DNA of 64,000 nucleotides from Paenibacillus pinihumi DSM 23905 = JCM 16419 (GCF_000422505.1 NZ_AULX01000019.1:124001-188000), one strand, 5' to 3'. Shown: positions 1 to 8,464, counted from the stretch's first letter. Notes: generated by a model not told the origin, from the letters alone. Program-made: numbers and translations.

Positions 1-234
1 TCCCATTACGGAGACTGGATTGGAGAAGCCAAGCAGCTTTACCAGGAGTTGAACCCGATTCTCAAGGAGCTGCGTTCACAGACGATCAAACGCCATGAGA
101 AAATTCAAGAGGGTGTATTCGAAACCCGGTATGATGGGGGTTCATCCTTTATCGTGAACTATAACAAAGCGGCGGTGACCGTTGATGGAAAACGTATCGA
201 AGCGGAGAACTACATCAGGAAAGGGGAAGCATAA
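1..234 (+). CDS. C-terminal part of a DUF5696-like protein next to a sugar ABC transporter (partial at window start)
   Basis: The reading frame is open from base 1 (Ser-His-Tyr-Gly-Asp-Trp...) to the TAA at 232-234, so this is the last 77 residues of a longer protein whose start lies outside the window. It ends in an asparagine/tyrosine-containing beta-rich stretch and a VDGKRIEAENYIRKG tail. It is followed without a gap by a sugar ABC permease (stop at 234, next ATG at 235), so it is in that operon. The tail resembles DUF5696 proteins that sit beside sugar transporters in Paenibacillus, but only a small fragment is visible, so the family call is tentative. A role in handling the imported carbohydrate is inferred from position only. 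Confidence 0.5.
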   Translation, partial: SHYGDWIGEAKQLYQELNPILKELRSQTIKRHEKIQEGVFETRYDGGSSFIVNYNKAAVTVDGKRIEAENYIRKGEA

Positions 235-1134
235 ATGATTAAAGTCCGCTTAACACAAGAGCAGAAAAAAGGCAGAATGGGCGTATTGTTTCTGGCTCCC
301 TGGCTGATTGGCTTCCTGTTATTGTTCGCCTTGCCTATTGTGGAATCGCTCAAGTACAGTTTGAGCCAGTTGGAGCTGACGGCAGAAGGGATGTCGCTTC
401 ACTTCATTGGCCTGGAAAATTTCAAGACCGCTTTTCTTGAGCATCCTGCTTACAACCGCATCTTAACCGAGTCGATCGTTGATATGCTGGTCAACGTGCC
501 GTTAATTATTTTCTTCAGTCTGTTCTCTGCAACGTTGCTGAACCAGAAATTCAGGTTCCGGGGCCTTGCCAGGGCAATCTTTTTCCTCCCTGTTATTTTG
601 GCTTCAGGCGCTTTGCTGGGTGTCGAGGGCGGGGATATTATGCAAAGCGTCATGCAGTCAGCCAATAGTGAGCAAGGGGGCAATCTCTCGCTGCTTCAGA
701 GCTTTGAACTGGAACGTATGCTGATCCAGTCGGGAGCCAATGAGTCGGTTGTCGCTTATCTGACTGATGCGGTGAACCGGATTTATGAGATTATCAGCCG
801 GTCAGGGGTGCAAATCCTGATCTTTCTGGCAGGGCTCCAGTCGATCTCTCCGTCCTTGTATGAAGCAGCCAGAATCGAAGGCGCGACAGGGTATGAAGCC
901 TTCTGGAAGATTACTTTCCCTGTCATCAGCCCGCTGATTCTGACGAATCTTATTTACTCGATAATCGATGCGTTCTCCAGCAATAAGATGACGCGGCTTA
1001 TACAAGAGACGGCCTTCAAAACCTTCGACTTTGGACTCAGTTCGGCGATGTCGTGGATTTACTTCATGTGTATTTCGGTCATTTTGTTTATCCTGTACAT
1101 GCTGATTGCAAGGAAAGTATTCTATTACGATTAA
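235..1134 (+). CDS. Sugar ABC transporter permease, UgpA/MalF-like
   Basis: This 299-residue polytopic membrane protein is one of two permease halves of a binding-protein-dependent carbohydrate importer. The first membrane segment lies near residues 17-38 and several more follow. The cytoplasmic EAA loop that docks on the ATPase is clear in the C-terminal third (EAARIEGATGYEAFWKITFP, about residues 212-231). An insert of about 60 hydrophilic residues (roughly 130-190, rich in Gln, Ser and Glu) between membrane segments is longer than usual. The start ATG directly follows the upstream stop. The partner permease lies 14 bp downstream. No ATPase or solute-binding protein is visible; the binding protein may lie upstream and the ATPase is usually a shared MsmX-type protein encoded elsewhere. 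Confidence 0.9.
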   Translation: MIKVRLTQEQKKGRMGVLFLAPWLIGFLLLFALPIVESLKYSLSQLELTAEGMSLHFIGLENFKTAFLEHPAYNRILTESIVDMLVNVPLIIFFSLFSATLLNQKFRFRGLARAIFFLPVILASGALLGVEGGDIMQSVMQSANSEQGGNLSLLQSFELERMLIQSGANESVVAYLTDAVNRIYEIISRSGVQILIFLAGLQSISPSLYEAARIEGATGYEAFWKITFPVISPLILTNLIYSIIDAFSSNKMTRLIQETAFKTFDFGLSSAMSWIYFMCISVILFILYMLIARKVFYYD

Positions 1135-1148
1135 CAAGGGGGAGCCAA

Positions 1149-2141
1149 GTGAAACCTGTAGTTCAGTTCAAGCAGCCTGCTGTCCGCAATAAATGGGCCT
1201 CCCGGGTGGTTACAGCCTTTTTGTGGAAGCTGGTACGGTTCGTACTGCTCATTGGAATTTCATATGTGATTGTGTATCCGATTTTGCTGAAGATTTCGAT
1301 TGCGTTCAAGGATAAGAAGGACCTCTATAACAGTACAGTTGTATGGATTCCAAAACATTTCACGCTGGATAATTTTCGCCTCGTGCTGCAAGTGATTGAT
1401 TATCCAAAGGTGCTGCTTACCTCTGTTCTCTTGTCAGGGGGGACGATGCTGCTTCAGATGATTACTTGCGCGCTTGCAGGCTATGCCTTCGCCAAGCTGA
1501 AATTCAGGGGCAGCAATATCCTGTTTATGCTCGTCATTTTTACTATTCTGGTGCCGCCGCAGACGATAATGGTTCCGACCTATGCGTTGTATAAGAACTT
1601 CGATATTTTCGGTATTTATGAGCTGATTACGGGACGTCCGGGTGTGAATCTGATTGGCACATATTGGCCCTTCGTTTTGTCATCGGCACTGGCAATGGGC
1701 TTAAAGACCGGGCTGTTCATCTATATTTTCAGACAGTTTTTCCGGGGAATTCCCAAAGAAATCGAAGAGGCAGCCTATATCGACGGCGCCAGCATACTGA
1801 CCACTTTCTTTCGTGTCATGCTGCCTAATGCGGTTCCCGCCATTGTGACGGTGATGCTTTTCGCATTTGTATGGCAATGGAATGATACGTATTTCACGAC
1901 GTTAGTACTCATTAATCCGGATCTGATGGCTGTAAAAGTATCCACAGTTGCGGGCCAGATTGCGTCGTACCTGGCCTCGGAAGCAGGCATTGCCACGAGT
2001 ACAGGGAACGTAGACCCGTTTTATTTATCCATGCTGTCTAATACATTGATTTTGATGGCAATCCTGCCCCTGATCATCATGTATTTCTTTGCACAACGCT
2101 ATTTTGTTGAGAGTGTGGAACGGACGGGGATCGTAGGCTAG
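1149..2141 (+). CDS. Sugar ABC transporter permease, UgpE/AraQ-like
   Basis: This is the second permease half of the carbohydrate importer, 330 residues from the GTG at 1149. That start is chosen because AAGGGGGAG (1136-1144) sits just upstream; the frame is open further 5' (to 1053) but this would overlap the preceding gene deeply. The family EAA loop reads EEAAYIDGASILTTFFRVMLP, shown here without its first residue as EAAYIDGASILTTFFRVMLP, in the C-terminal half. About six membrane segments are visible, with the typical insertion (LASEAGIATSTG) before the last segment and a C-terminal VERTGIVG. The gene is followed by a terminator at 2154-2200, which closes the operon. Confidence 0.92.
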   Translation: MKPVVQFKQPAVRNKWASRVVTAFLWKLVRFVLLIGISYVIVYPILLKISIAFKDKKDLYNSTVVWIPKHFTLDNFRLVLQVIDYPKVLLTSVLLSGGTMLLQMITCALAGYAFAKLKFRGSNILFMLVIFTILVPPQTIMVPTYALYKNFDIFGIYELITGRPGVNLIGTYWPFVLSSALAMGLKTGLFIYIFRQFFRGIPKEIEEAAYIDGASILTTFFRVMLPNAVPAIVTVMLFAFVWQWNDTYFTTLVLINPDLMAVKVSTVAGQIASYLASEAGIATSTGNVDPFYLSMLSNTLILMAILPLIIMYFFAQRYFVESVERTGIVG

Positions 2142-2153
2142 GAATGCTAAAAT

Positions 2154-2200
2154 AAGCCTGTGGCAGCTTGTCCTTAAGGGCGGATGTCATAGGCTTTTTT
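2154..2200 (+). terminator. Rho-independent terminator of the sugar ABC operon
   Basis: The arm AAGCCTGTGGCA pairs with TGTCATAGGCTT (10 of 12 positions) and is followed by a run of T. It lies 12 bp after the permease stop codon. Confidence 0.75.
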
Positions 2201-2218
2201 GTGTTTATGTGGTGATCT

Positions 2219-2311
2219 AGTACTTGGCGTATTGGCGGATTAGAATATGCTATCGTCCTTCATGCAATAAACAACACGTTCCTTTTTCTTATCACAGTAG
2301 TCATTAATTAA
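2219..2311 (+). pseudogene. Remnant of a CPBP-family membrane protease (last ~30 codons)
   Basis: The frame from about 2219 to the TAA at 2309-2311 translates to a peptide containing TWRIGGLEYAIVLHAINN. This is nearly the same as TWRTGGLEYSIVLHAVNN in the intact CPBP protease at 3736-4671, including the His-Ala-x-Asn-Asn active-site motif. Nothing of the N-terminal 230 residues is left. A hairpin almost identical to the one behind the intact gene follows at 2407-2453. I infer a decayed duplicate of the protease gene with its terminator. Confidence 0.75.
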
Positions 2312-2406
2312 CTACTAAACAATAATTGATTAGTAATCGTTTGCGCAAGAAAGACTTTGGGGGTTATAGCTATACAGGCAGACTCTTTCGGATTCTGAGA
2401 AAACAT

Positions 2407-2453
2407 AAAAACCCGCGAAACACCTTGATTTTACAAGGCTTTTCGCGGGTTTT
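2407..2453. terminator. Bidirectional terminator-like hairpin, copy 1
   Basis: AAAACCCGCGAAA pairs with TTTTCGCGGGTTTT around an inner CCTTG/CAAGG stem. The sequence is A-rich on one side and T-rich on the other, so it could act in both directions. A close relative lies at 4819-4864, behind the intact CPBP gene. Confidence 0.7.
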
Positions 2454-2557
2454 AGGTGCGACTCCATTTAATGGTCTTGATTTTCTTTCCCGATGTATTA
2501 TCCATCTGTACCTTATGATAAGCTATTTACATTCAGGGCATTAACGGTTTGGTTTGA

Positions 2558-2698
2558 CATCATCTTCGGGTACTAAAGAATGCTGGCATCGTAAGCGTAC
2601 ATAAGGAGGGAACTAAAAACTATTATCGACTAAATGCTAAACACGCAATGCTGAATTTACGCAGTTTGATTGACCAGGTCTTGCTGCTATGTGAATAA
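2558..2698 (+). pseudogene. Remnant of an ArsR/SmtB-family regulator (recognition helix to C-terminus)
   Basis: The frame reads HHLRVLKNAGIVSVHKEG followed by TKNYYRLN and a helical C-terminus ending at the TAA at 2696-2698. This is the winged-helix recognition helix and wing of an ArsR repressor. An in-frame TGA at 2555-2557 precedes it and no N-terminal half is visible, so it is a decayed fragment. It lies 28 bp before the aldo/keto reductase pseudogene; the two may once have formed a regulator-enzyme pair. Confidence 0.7.
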
Positions 2699-2726
2699 AC
2701 GATTCATCATGTAAAGGAGCATAAAC

Positions 2727-3345
2727 ATGAGTCATTTCATTGAAGCTGTCAATGGGTTGAAATTCCTCAATTGGGATTTGGAGTCTACAAAATCAAGCGA
2801 GATAGCAGTTTTGAAAAAACCATTAACGAGGCGATTTATGCAGGATATCGCCATTTTGATACAGCTCGCATTTACGGCAGTGAAGAAGCATTGGGCCAGG
2901 TTATCAGTAATAGCGGTATAGCCAGAAAAGAGTTTTTTCTAACCTCCAAAGTGTGGACAACGGATTTGGGGTATGAACAAACTCTGCGGGCTTTTGAAAA
3001 GAGTTGTAAAAAGCTGAATACGACATATCTTGATATGTTTCTCATTCATTTCGCCGGCCCCCATTTTGTTGAGTCTTGGAAGGCTTTAGAGAAATTATAT
3101 ATCATCAAAAGACGGTTGGACAAGTTGTGTTACGGTGGCATTTAAATCGTCATACAATCATCATTCCGAAGTCTTCGAATCCTCAACGTATAAGGGGAAA
3201 TATGGATGTGTTTGATTTCAATTTGAGTAATGAGGAAATGCAGCAAATTGCTAAATTAGATACAGGAAAAAGATATTCTGTAGACCCAAAAGGAATCCAG
3301 GTCAACCCGATTTATGTAAGTCTGGCAAAGCTGTTTTTAAAATAG
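2727..3345 (+). pseudogene. Aldo/keto reductase pseudogene (frameshift plus internal deletion)
   Basis: The gene opens at ATG 2727 behind AAAGGAG (2713-2719). After about 15 codons the homology moves to another frame (MGFGVYKIK... EAIYAGYRHFDTARIYGSE), containing the catalytic Asp/Tyr motif of the family. It then runs through FFLTSKVWTTDLGYEQTLRAF and SWKALEKLY. There the frame shifts again directly into the C-terminal part (KTVGQVVLRWHLNR, IIPKSSNPQRI, with the NADPH-binding segment), ending at 3345. Roughly 70 residues between SWKALEKLY and KTVGQVVL are absent compared with a normal reductase of about 280 residues. The protein cannot be functional. Fragmentation and the neighbouring relics point to neutral decay. 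Confidence 0.85.
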
Positions 3346-3397
3346 GATGCACGATCGTTGTGAAAACGAAAGTTCTGAACACCGCGCATGAGCTGTG

Positions 3398-3444
3398 ACC
3401 CGTAAGATGGACATCTTTTCAAAGTGTCCATCTTACGGGTTTTT
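3398..3444 (+). terminator. Strong hairpin terminator after the reductase pseudogene
   Basis: ACCCGTAAGATGGACA (3398-3413) is perfectly complementary to TGTCCATCTTACGGGT (3425-3440), with a short loop and a T run after it. Confidence 0.85.
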
Positions 3445-3469
3445 ATGTCAACAATGAATCTAATTCATA

Positions 3470-3595
3470 GTTGTCCAGGCAAATCCAATCATACCTGGGC
3501 ATTTTGGCTATGACTCTTTATTCAAAGCAATGCTTGTGCCTGACGCAACGTCATGCACTATACTGATGTTAGAAAGGGGCTGAGAAAGAGAAGTG
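3470..3595 (+). promoter_or_regulatory. MerR-type promoter/operator, copy 1 (orphan)
   Basis: A -35 box TTGTGC (3534-3539) and a -10 box TATACT (3559-3564) are separated by 19 bp, the overlong spacer typical of MerR-regulated promoters. The spacer holds a near-palindrome (TGCCTGACG / CGTCATGCA). About 120 bp, including the flanks and the AGAAAGGGG behind the -10, closely match the promoter of the intact MerR gene near 61.6 kb. Here no MerR gene follows: the homologous start (CTG at 3580 instead of TTG) leads into an unrelated 47-codon frame ending at 3723. The promoter may now drive the CPBP gene. Confidence 0.7.
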
Positions 3596-3723
3596 AAAAA
3601 ATATTTAGGAGGAGCACACTGGGTTTTGACAACAACAGCAATCAGCCAATTCACGCTGTACAAGCCTTCTCAGAGGTCAATGAGAAACTTGACTTGATAC
3701 TAAAATGCTTTAAAAGAAAATAG
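3580..3723 (+). pseudogene. Short relic frame behind the orphan MerR-type promoter
   Basis: A 47-codon frame runs from CTG 3580 to TAG 3721-3723. Its first codons (LRKRS) correspond to the first codons of the MerR gene at 61671 (MRKIS) and the DNA matches there, but similarity is lost after about 20 bases. The C-terminal half (AFSEVNEKLDLILKCFKR) is helical and gene-like, though I do not recognise it. It ends 12 bp before the CPBP protease. I read it as what is left of a regulator gene after deletion or recombination; a translated leader peptide cannot be excluded. Confidence 0.4.
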
Positions 3724-3735
3724 AGGTGATTTTTA

Positions 3736-4671
3736 ATGGCAAATCAAACTGGGCGAGGGACGGTGGCTGTGCCGGAAGAGGTACCCTACCATCGCGTACT
3801 CATAAGCGACAAACGTCGCATAGCACGTGGTATTTTCGCTATTTTGCTCCTCATCGGCGGGATGTTCTTTTTTATCTATACGATCACTTTTATTTCAAGC
3901 ATAATTGACGCCCAAGTCTTTGGGCGGGTTAGTCCGTTAGCTGGGGGTACGGAATACACACCGGTTTTCGCGGCTGGGATCTTTCTTTCGGCTGCTATGC
4001 TCATCCCGTGGAGCATGTTGTTACTGCGCTGGCTCTATGGCGTGAAAGGATCTATACTGCACTCGGTGCGCTCATCCTTCCGTCCAGCCGTTTTCGGCCG
4101 TGCGGTGTTGCTTATTGTTCCGATCTGGACGGTCTGCATGGTCATCTTCCACATGCTCGAGCCATACACCACTACGGAATGGCATGTCAATGATCTGCTT
4201 GCTGTCTTCGCAATTTCTGTGTTGCTGGCGCCGCTTCAAAGCGCAGGGGAGGAATATGCCTTTCGGGGATTTATATTCCAGGTTGCCTCCAGTTGGGTCC
4301 GAAGTCCAAGGGCGTCGCTTATCGTCGGAATCGCTGTCTCGAGTGTGGTGTGCGCCATTATTCACTTATCGACCGACCCGTGGTTCAACCTGTATTACAT
4401 GGTTCTCGGCATTACCTTTACGTTGATAACCTGGCGTACGGGTGGCCTAGAGTACTCAATTGTTTTACATGCCGTTAATAACACGCTTTACTTCGTTATC
4501 GTGTTGTTGCTAAACGTCGATTTGTTGGGTGCCGCCGACCGATCGGTTGGAGCGGGAACGCCGCTATATCTTCTGCAATGTGCCGCGGTTATCCTCATCA
4601 CTGCAATTGTATGGTTCACCACTCGCCGAACCGGACCAGAGCTGACTCCTCGGAAAAAGAACTTCGAGTAA
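3736..4671 (+). CDS. CPBP-family intramembrane metalloprotease (CAAX/Abi type)
   Basis: This 311-residue membrane protein has about seven to eight hydrophobic segments. It carries the conserved CPBP motifs: EEYAFRG (residues 172-178, the Glu-Glu-x3-Arg box), His210 in IIHLSTDP, and HAVNN starting at His245. These are expected to form the metal site in the membrane. Family members cleave prenylated or peptide substrates or serve as bacteriocin self-immunity proteins; the substrate here is unknown. The start ATG is preceded by AGAGGTG at 3723-3729. Expression may come from the orphan MerR-type promoter at 3534-3564. A truncated paralogue lies at 2219-2311. The hydrophilic N-terminal 35 residues (TGRGTVAVPEEVPYHRV) look cytoplasmic. 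Confidence 0.88.
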   Translation: MANQTGRGTVAVPEEVPYHRVLISDKRRIARGIFAILLLIGGMFFFIYTITFISSIIDAQVFGRVSPLAGGTEYTPVFAAGIFLSAAMLIPWSMLLLRWLYGVKGSILHSVRSSFRPAVFGRAVLLIVPIWTVCMVIFHMLEPYTTTEWHVNDLLAVFAISVLLAPLQSAGEEYAFRGFIFQVASSWVRSPRASLIVGIAVSSVVCAIIHLSTDPWFNLYYMVLGITFTLITWRTGGLEYSIVLHAVNNTLYFVIVLLLNVDLLGAADRSVGAGTPLYLLQCAAVILITAIVWFTTRRTGPELTPRKKNFE

Positions 4672-4818
4672 TTAGCGATACTTTAAAAATAGCTCTTACA
4701 GGAAGTTTTGCTGGTTGAGGTTTGGGGAATTAGGACTTCAGTTGCTTCCTTATCAAGGCTCGATATCTTTCGCTCCGTTCTTTTGTTAATGAAATATTTC
4801 TGTAATCCTAATGGATAT

Positions 4819-4864
4819 AAAAACCCGCAAAAACCTTAATTTTATAAGGCCTTTTGCGGGTTTT
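4819..4864. terminator. Bidirectional terminator-like hairpin, copy 2
   Basis: AAAACCCGCAAAA pairs with CTTTTGCGGGTTTT around an inner CCTTA/TAAGG stem. It lies 147 bp behind the CPBP protease and is a close relative of the hairpin at 2407-2453. Confidence 0.7.
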
Positions 4865-4899
4865 AAATTTTTAGTTTCCATTTGATGAAGTATGGCGAA

Positions 4900-5065
4900 G
4901 CAAAAACGCTAAATTCTGTTTTACGTCCAGCAGGGGTGTCATCTCAAGGGTGAAAGCCCCGAACGAGGGCTGGCGAACGCCTGCCGCTAGCCAAGTACAA
5001 TGGTGTCCATCGTGAGGTGGGATCTGGAGGCAAATACACTGCTTCCCCTCCTTCGGCCACAATAA
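4900..5065 (+). ncRNA. Possible group II intron (domain I) fragment or other structured RNA
   Basis: This stretch has no plausible reading frame but is richer in G+C than its flanks and contains nested short stems: AGCCC-CGAACGA-GGGCT and GGCG-AA-CGCC next to each other, then GAGGTGGGATCTGGAGGC. The phrase pattern recalls domain I of bacterial group II introns. No reverse transcriptase, catalytic domain V hairpin or intact ends are visible nearby, so at most a fragment remains. The call is from memory of such sequences and is weak. Confidence 0.3.
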
Positions 5066-5622
5066 TTTTAGCTGTTTTAGATACCTTTATATTTTGATCA
5101 GTAAAATTTAAGTAAATATTCACTTAAATTTTCTATATACATGTTTTTTTTCACGGAAAAATTTTGGGTAAATCTAATTTTATCTCTATAATACTATAAA
5201 AAAAGGTATTTTTTAAATATATTATTTATTTTTAGGATGAAATAGTGTACGATTGAATGGTAATTATTCACTGAAAAAGAAAGGGGTGAATTAGGTTGAC
5301 AATACTATATGATAAAGAAACCTCACATTGGCTTGCTATAGGCAAAAAACTTGTTGTATGGCCTATCCATTCGTGAGAACGGCACATTGCATCCTCTCTA
5401 CTATGAGCTTTGTCTGAGAGCGCTTCCGGAGGGGCATTAGACTTGTAGTTAACGCAATAGTTATAATTGTTAGCCTTGATATTGTCTAAATCACCACAGC
5501 TTGAGACTTATAGCTTATTTTCTCCAATGACCGCATGCCACCAATTGCAGTCAGGCATAAGGTTGACAGCAACAAGGGGAACTGCATAACGATTGAAATA
5601 AAATTTTATTAGAGGAAAGGTG
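5066..5622. other. AT-rich intergenic stretch before the glycosidase gene
   Basis: This 550-bp stretch is mostly very AT-rich. It holds a 26-codon frame (TTG 5296 to TGA 5376, ending KKLVVWPIHS) with a good AAAGGGGTG site 7 bp upstream; I do not recognise the peptide, and it could be the start of a truncated gene. A candidate promoter for the glycosidase is TTGACA (5563-5568) with CATAAC 16 bp further on. Otherwise I see nothing. Confidence 0.4.
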
Positions 5623-8289
5623 ATGCGGTTGAAATCAGGAAGGTCGGCTGTTATTACGATTACTATTGCTCTTGCCTTTATTATCGGAATATCTATGTTG
5701 ATATACCGCATTTCGTCTCCGCAGGCCGAGCAACTGCTTCAACCGGGGTTAATTATTAACAATGCAGAATTGGAGGAAAATATTTTGTTGAATAAAACTG
5801 TAGTGGAATATTCCTTTGAAGGTGATGATCTGCGCAATACACTAAAAGGTCCTCATACCGAAGTTGCTGATTGCCATCAATGTACCAACGGGAAACAGGT
5901 AGTTGGCCTTTTTGAAGGGGGATCTGTCCAGTTCAATCATGTTGAGGTTCCTGAAGCGGGTAAATATATAATGACGGTCTATTATACATCTGGTGATTCC
6001 CGTTCTATTTTCTTAGAAGTCAATGGAAGCGCTCAACCGGAGAAGTACGATTTTCCCGAGGTCGGGAAGAATGATTGGGATAGTGTGGGAGCGTATGAAC
6101 TTGAGGTTGAATTAAATAGTGGCAATAATGTTCTTATATTCTCTGATGGAGATGGGTATGCACCGAACCTAGATAAAATCATCATTAAAAAAGCACCTGC
6201 AAACTCCAATGAAGAGCAGGACCCGGATTTTGCTTGGGGAGACTCAGGCAATATCGGTGAGGTAACCTCGACGTCGCACTATGGAGCGATTCGCGTTACG
6301 CAGCATCATGAGGGCATTACAATTGAGAGTGGGGTTTACCAGATTATCTATAATACGAAGAACGGACTATCCGCCTATTCTTGGGGTGGCAAAATGATTG
6401 CCAAGGGCGTCTATAGTAGCTTTAAACTGAATGACGAGATTCTCAACAGCAACAAATATGATACCCATCAGCTTTTAGACGAGCAGATCCAAGCAATTGA
6501 GGATGGTCATGGCAAGGGCATCAAGCTGGTTATTCGAAGTGAGAAGCAGGGGCTGCCGGTGCTGGACCAAATCTATCATGTCTATGAGAACAGCCTCTAC
6601 TTCCTTAAGTCCGAGGAAGTGAGCGGCAGCAGCGAACTCAGCACGAACTATATGGCGCCGATTGTGCTGAAGACAGCAGGAGGGGTCGATCTCGGCCAAT
6701 ACACGGATAATAGGGTTCTAGTTGTACCGTTTGATAATGACGCTTTCACGCGTTATTTGTCCAAAACGATGAATACGCACTTGAACACGAAAAATTATAT
6801 CAGCTCTGAAGTAACCGCTATCTTTGACAATGACAGCCGGAACGGATTAATTATTGGATCGATTACACATGACACTTGGAAAACGGGAATTCATTGGGGT
6901 GGTTCGGACAATCGCCTCAATGAGTTGAAGGTATATGGAGGCTTTACTTCGCCTACCGTTACCTATGATCGTATGGAGCATGGTGCCATCTCGGGAACGA
7001 CGCTCAAATCGCCGCAAATCTTCGTCGGACAATACAGTGGTTACCGCGATGGATTGGAGGCGTATGGCCGTGCCAATGCCGTTGTCGCTCCACCACTTGC
7101 CTTCGGACCGACTATTCCACAAGGTGTTCCAGTCGGCTGGAACAGCTGGGGGGCATATGCCGAGCATCTGACCTATAAGAATATGATAGATGTATCCAAT
7201 TACTTCCACGATCATTTGCAGCACACTTCGTTTAATAATGATGGTGTGCTATATATCAACATGGATTCCTTCTGGGATAACTTGACGGATGAACAGCTTG
7301 CTGACGTGACGGAGACCATTCATAGGAACGGACAGAAGGCGGGGTCATATTATACACCATTCGCCTATTGGGGTAAAAATATGCTGCAGAAGGTTGAGGG
7401 AACGGACGGGAAGTATACGTACGGAGATATTGTCCTCAAAGACAAAGAAGGTAAAATTGTGCCCCATACGATGGGCACACCACTTGATCCAACCCATCCG
7501 GGTACAAAAATGAAGATCGCATATAATATGGATCGTTTCAAACAGAGAGGCTATGAATTTCTCAAGTTCGACTTCGTCACACATGCGTCGATGGAAGGAG
7601 ACTACTATGATAAGAGCATTACAACAGGAATTCAGGCATACAATCACGGGATGTCGTACCTGCTGGAGCAAATTGGTGACACCATGTTTGTAAGCTCCTC
7701 TATTGCACCGATTTTCCCGAGTCAATATGCGCACAGCCGCAGAATTTCCTGTGACATTGACAGTTCGATTGGCAATACAGAATACCAGCTTAACAGCTTA
7801 ACTTATGGCTGGTGGCAGAACGGAACGATCTATCATTATACCGATCCGGACTATATGACGCTGATTAATGGTGAAACCTTCGAAGGATCACAGACACGCG
7901 TTAATTCTCTTGTTATCTCTGGTACCCTCTACTTGGGATCAGATGATGTGAATGATAAGAAAGCGCAAAAGCTCATGCAGGAGCTCATGACCAACCCGCG
8001 TATTAATGAGTTGGCGATGAAAGGAAAAGCATTCCGCTCCGTTGAGGGCAACACGGATACGGCATCATCGGATATATTCGTGATGGAGGATAAAGGAAGC
8101 TATTACCTGGCAGTGTTCAACTTCAGCAAGGATTCGGCCGAAAAGACGGTTGATCTCGCCCGTGCTGGTATTCCAGCCAATGCAAGCATCATCGATCTGT
8201 GGACGAATAAGCCTATTGAGTCGCAGGAAGGCAAACTTAAGCTGTCGCTTACCGCTAGACAGTCGGTTTTGTACAAGTTCACACCTTAG
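5623..8289 (+). CDS. Membrane-anchored or secreted glycoside hydrolase, GH27/GH36-like, with CBM6/35-type domain
   Basis: This 888-residue protein is probably an alpha-galactosidase-type enzyme acting outside the cell. The ATG at 5623 is preferred over the GTG at 5620 because AGAGG lies 7 bp upstream. An uncleaved or signal-type hydrophobic helix covers residues 9-30. A beta-rich CBM6/35-like carbohydrate-binding domain follows at about 60-195 (FEGGSVQFNHVEVPEAGKY, IFLEVNG, LDKIIIKK). The catalytic barrel is marked by PVGWNSWGAY, then LKFDF with Asp650 as likely nucleophile, and RRISCDID with Asp711 as likely acid/base. A C-terminal beta domain ends the protein (YYLAVFNFS, SVLYKF). The barrel motifs match clan D glycosidases; substrate specificity cannot be read by eye. 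The gene stands alone and is followed by a long hairpin. Confidence 0.8.
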   Translation: MRLKSGRSAVITITIALAFIIGISMLIYRISSPQAEQLLQPGLIINNAELEENILLNKTVVEYSFEGDDLRNTLKGPHTEVADCHQCTNGKQVVGLFEGGSVQFNHVEVPEAGKYIMTVYYTSGDSRSIFLEVNGSAQPEKYDFPEVGKNDWDSVGAYELEVELNSGNNVLIFSDGDGYAPNLDKIIIKKAPANSNEEQDPDFAWGDSGNIGEVTSTSHYGAIRVTQHHEGITIESGVYQIIYNTKNGLSAYSWGGKMIAKGVYSSFKLNDEILNSNKYDTHQLLDEQIQAIEDGHGKGIKLVIRSEKQGLPVLDQIYHVYENSLYFLKSEEVSGSSELSTNYMAPIVLKTAGGVDLGQYTDNRVLVVPFDNDAFTRYLSKTMNTHLNTKNYISSEVTAIFDNDSRNGLIIGSITHDTWKTGIHWGGSDNRLNELKVYGGFTSPTVTYDRMEHGAISGTTLKSPQIFVGQYSGYRDGLEAYGRANAVVAPPLAFGPTIPQGVPVGWNSWGAYAEHLTYKNMIDVSNYFHDHLQHTSFNNDGVLYINMDSFWDNLTDEQLADVTETIHRNGQKAGSYYTPFAYWGKNMLQKVEGTDGKYTYGDIVLKDKEGKIVPHTMGTPLDPTHPGTKMKIAYNMDRFKQRGYEFLKFDFVTHASMEGDYYDKSITTGIQAYNHGMSYLLEQIGDTMFVSSSIAPIFPSQYAHSRRISCDIDSSIGNTEYQLNSLTYGWWQNGTIYHYTDPDYMTLINGETFEGSQTRVNSLVISGTLYLGSDDVNDKKAQKLMQELMTNPRINELAMKGKAFRSVEGNTDTASSDIFVMEDKGSYYLAVFNFSKDSAEKTVDLARAGIPANASIIDLWTNKPIESQEGKLKLSLTARQSVLYKFTP

Positions 8290-8343
8290 TAAGACGGGAT
8301 GTTATTTTTTCTGAAACAGATTTATCGATTTATTTTGTAATCG

Positions 8344-8396
8344 AACAGCAAGAGCCTCCTATCCCAAATAATAGGGAAAAGGAGGCTCTTGCTGTT
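8344..8396. terminator. Long perfect hairpin after the glycosidase gene
   Basis: AACAGCAAGAGCCTCCT (8344-8360) pairs over 17 positions with AGGAGGCTCTTGCTGTT (8380-8396), with an inner CCC/GGG stem. There is no T run after it, so it may act as an mRNA 3' end stabiliser or weak terminator. Confidence 0.65.
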
Positions 8397-8464
8397 GTGA
8401 GGCCGAGTATTCATTCTATGTATGAAGCGGCTTCCTGTCGTATGAAGTTCATCGTGATGGAGAC

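Noticed and set aside
2326-2544. A 72-codon frame on the plus strand
   Set aside because: It runs through the terminator hairpin at 2407-2453, has no binding site and no recognisable product.
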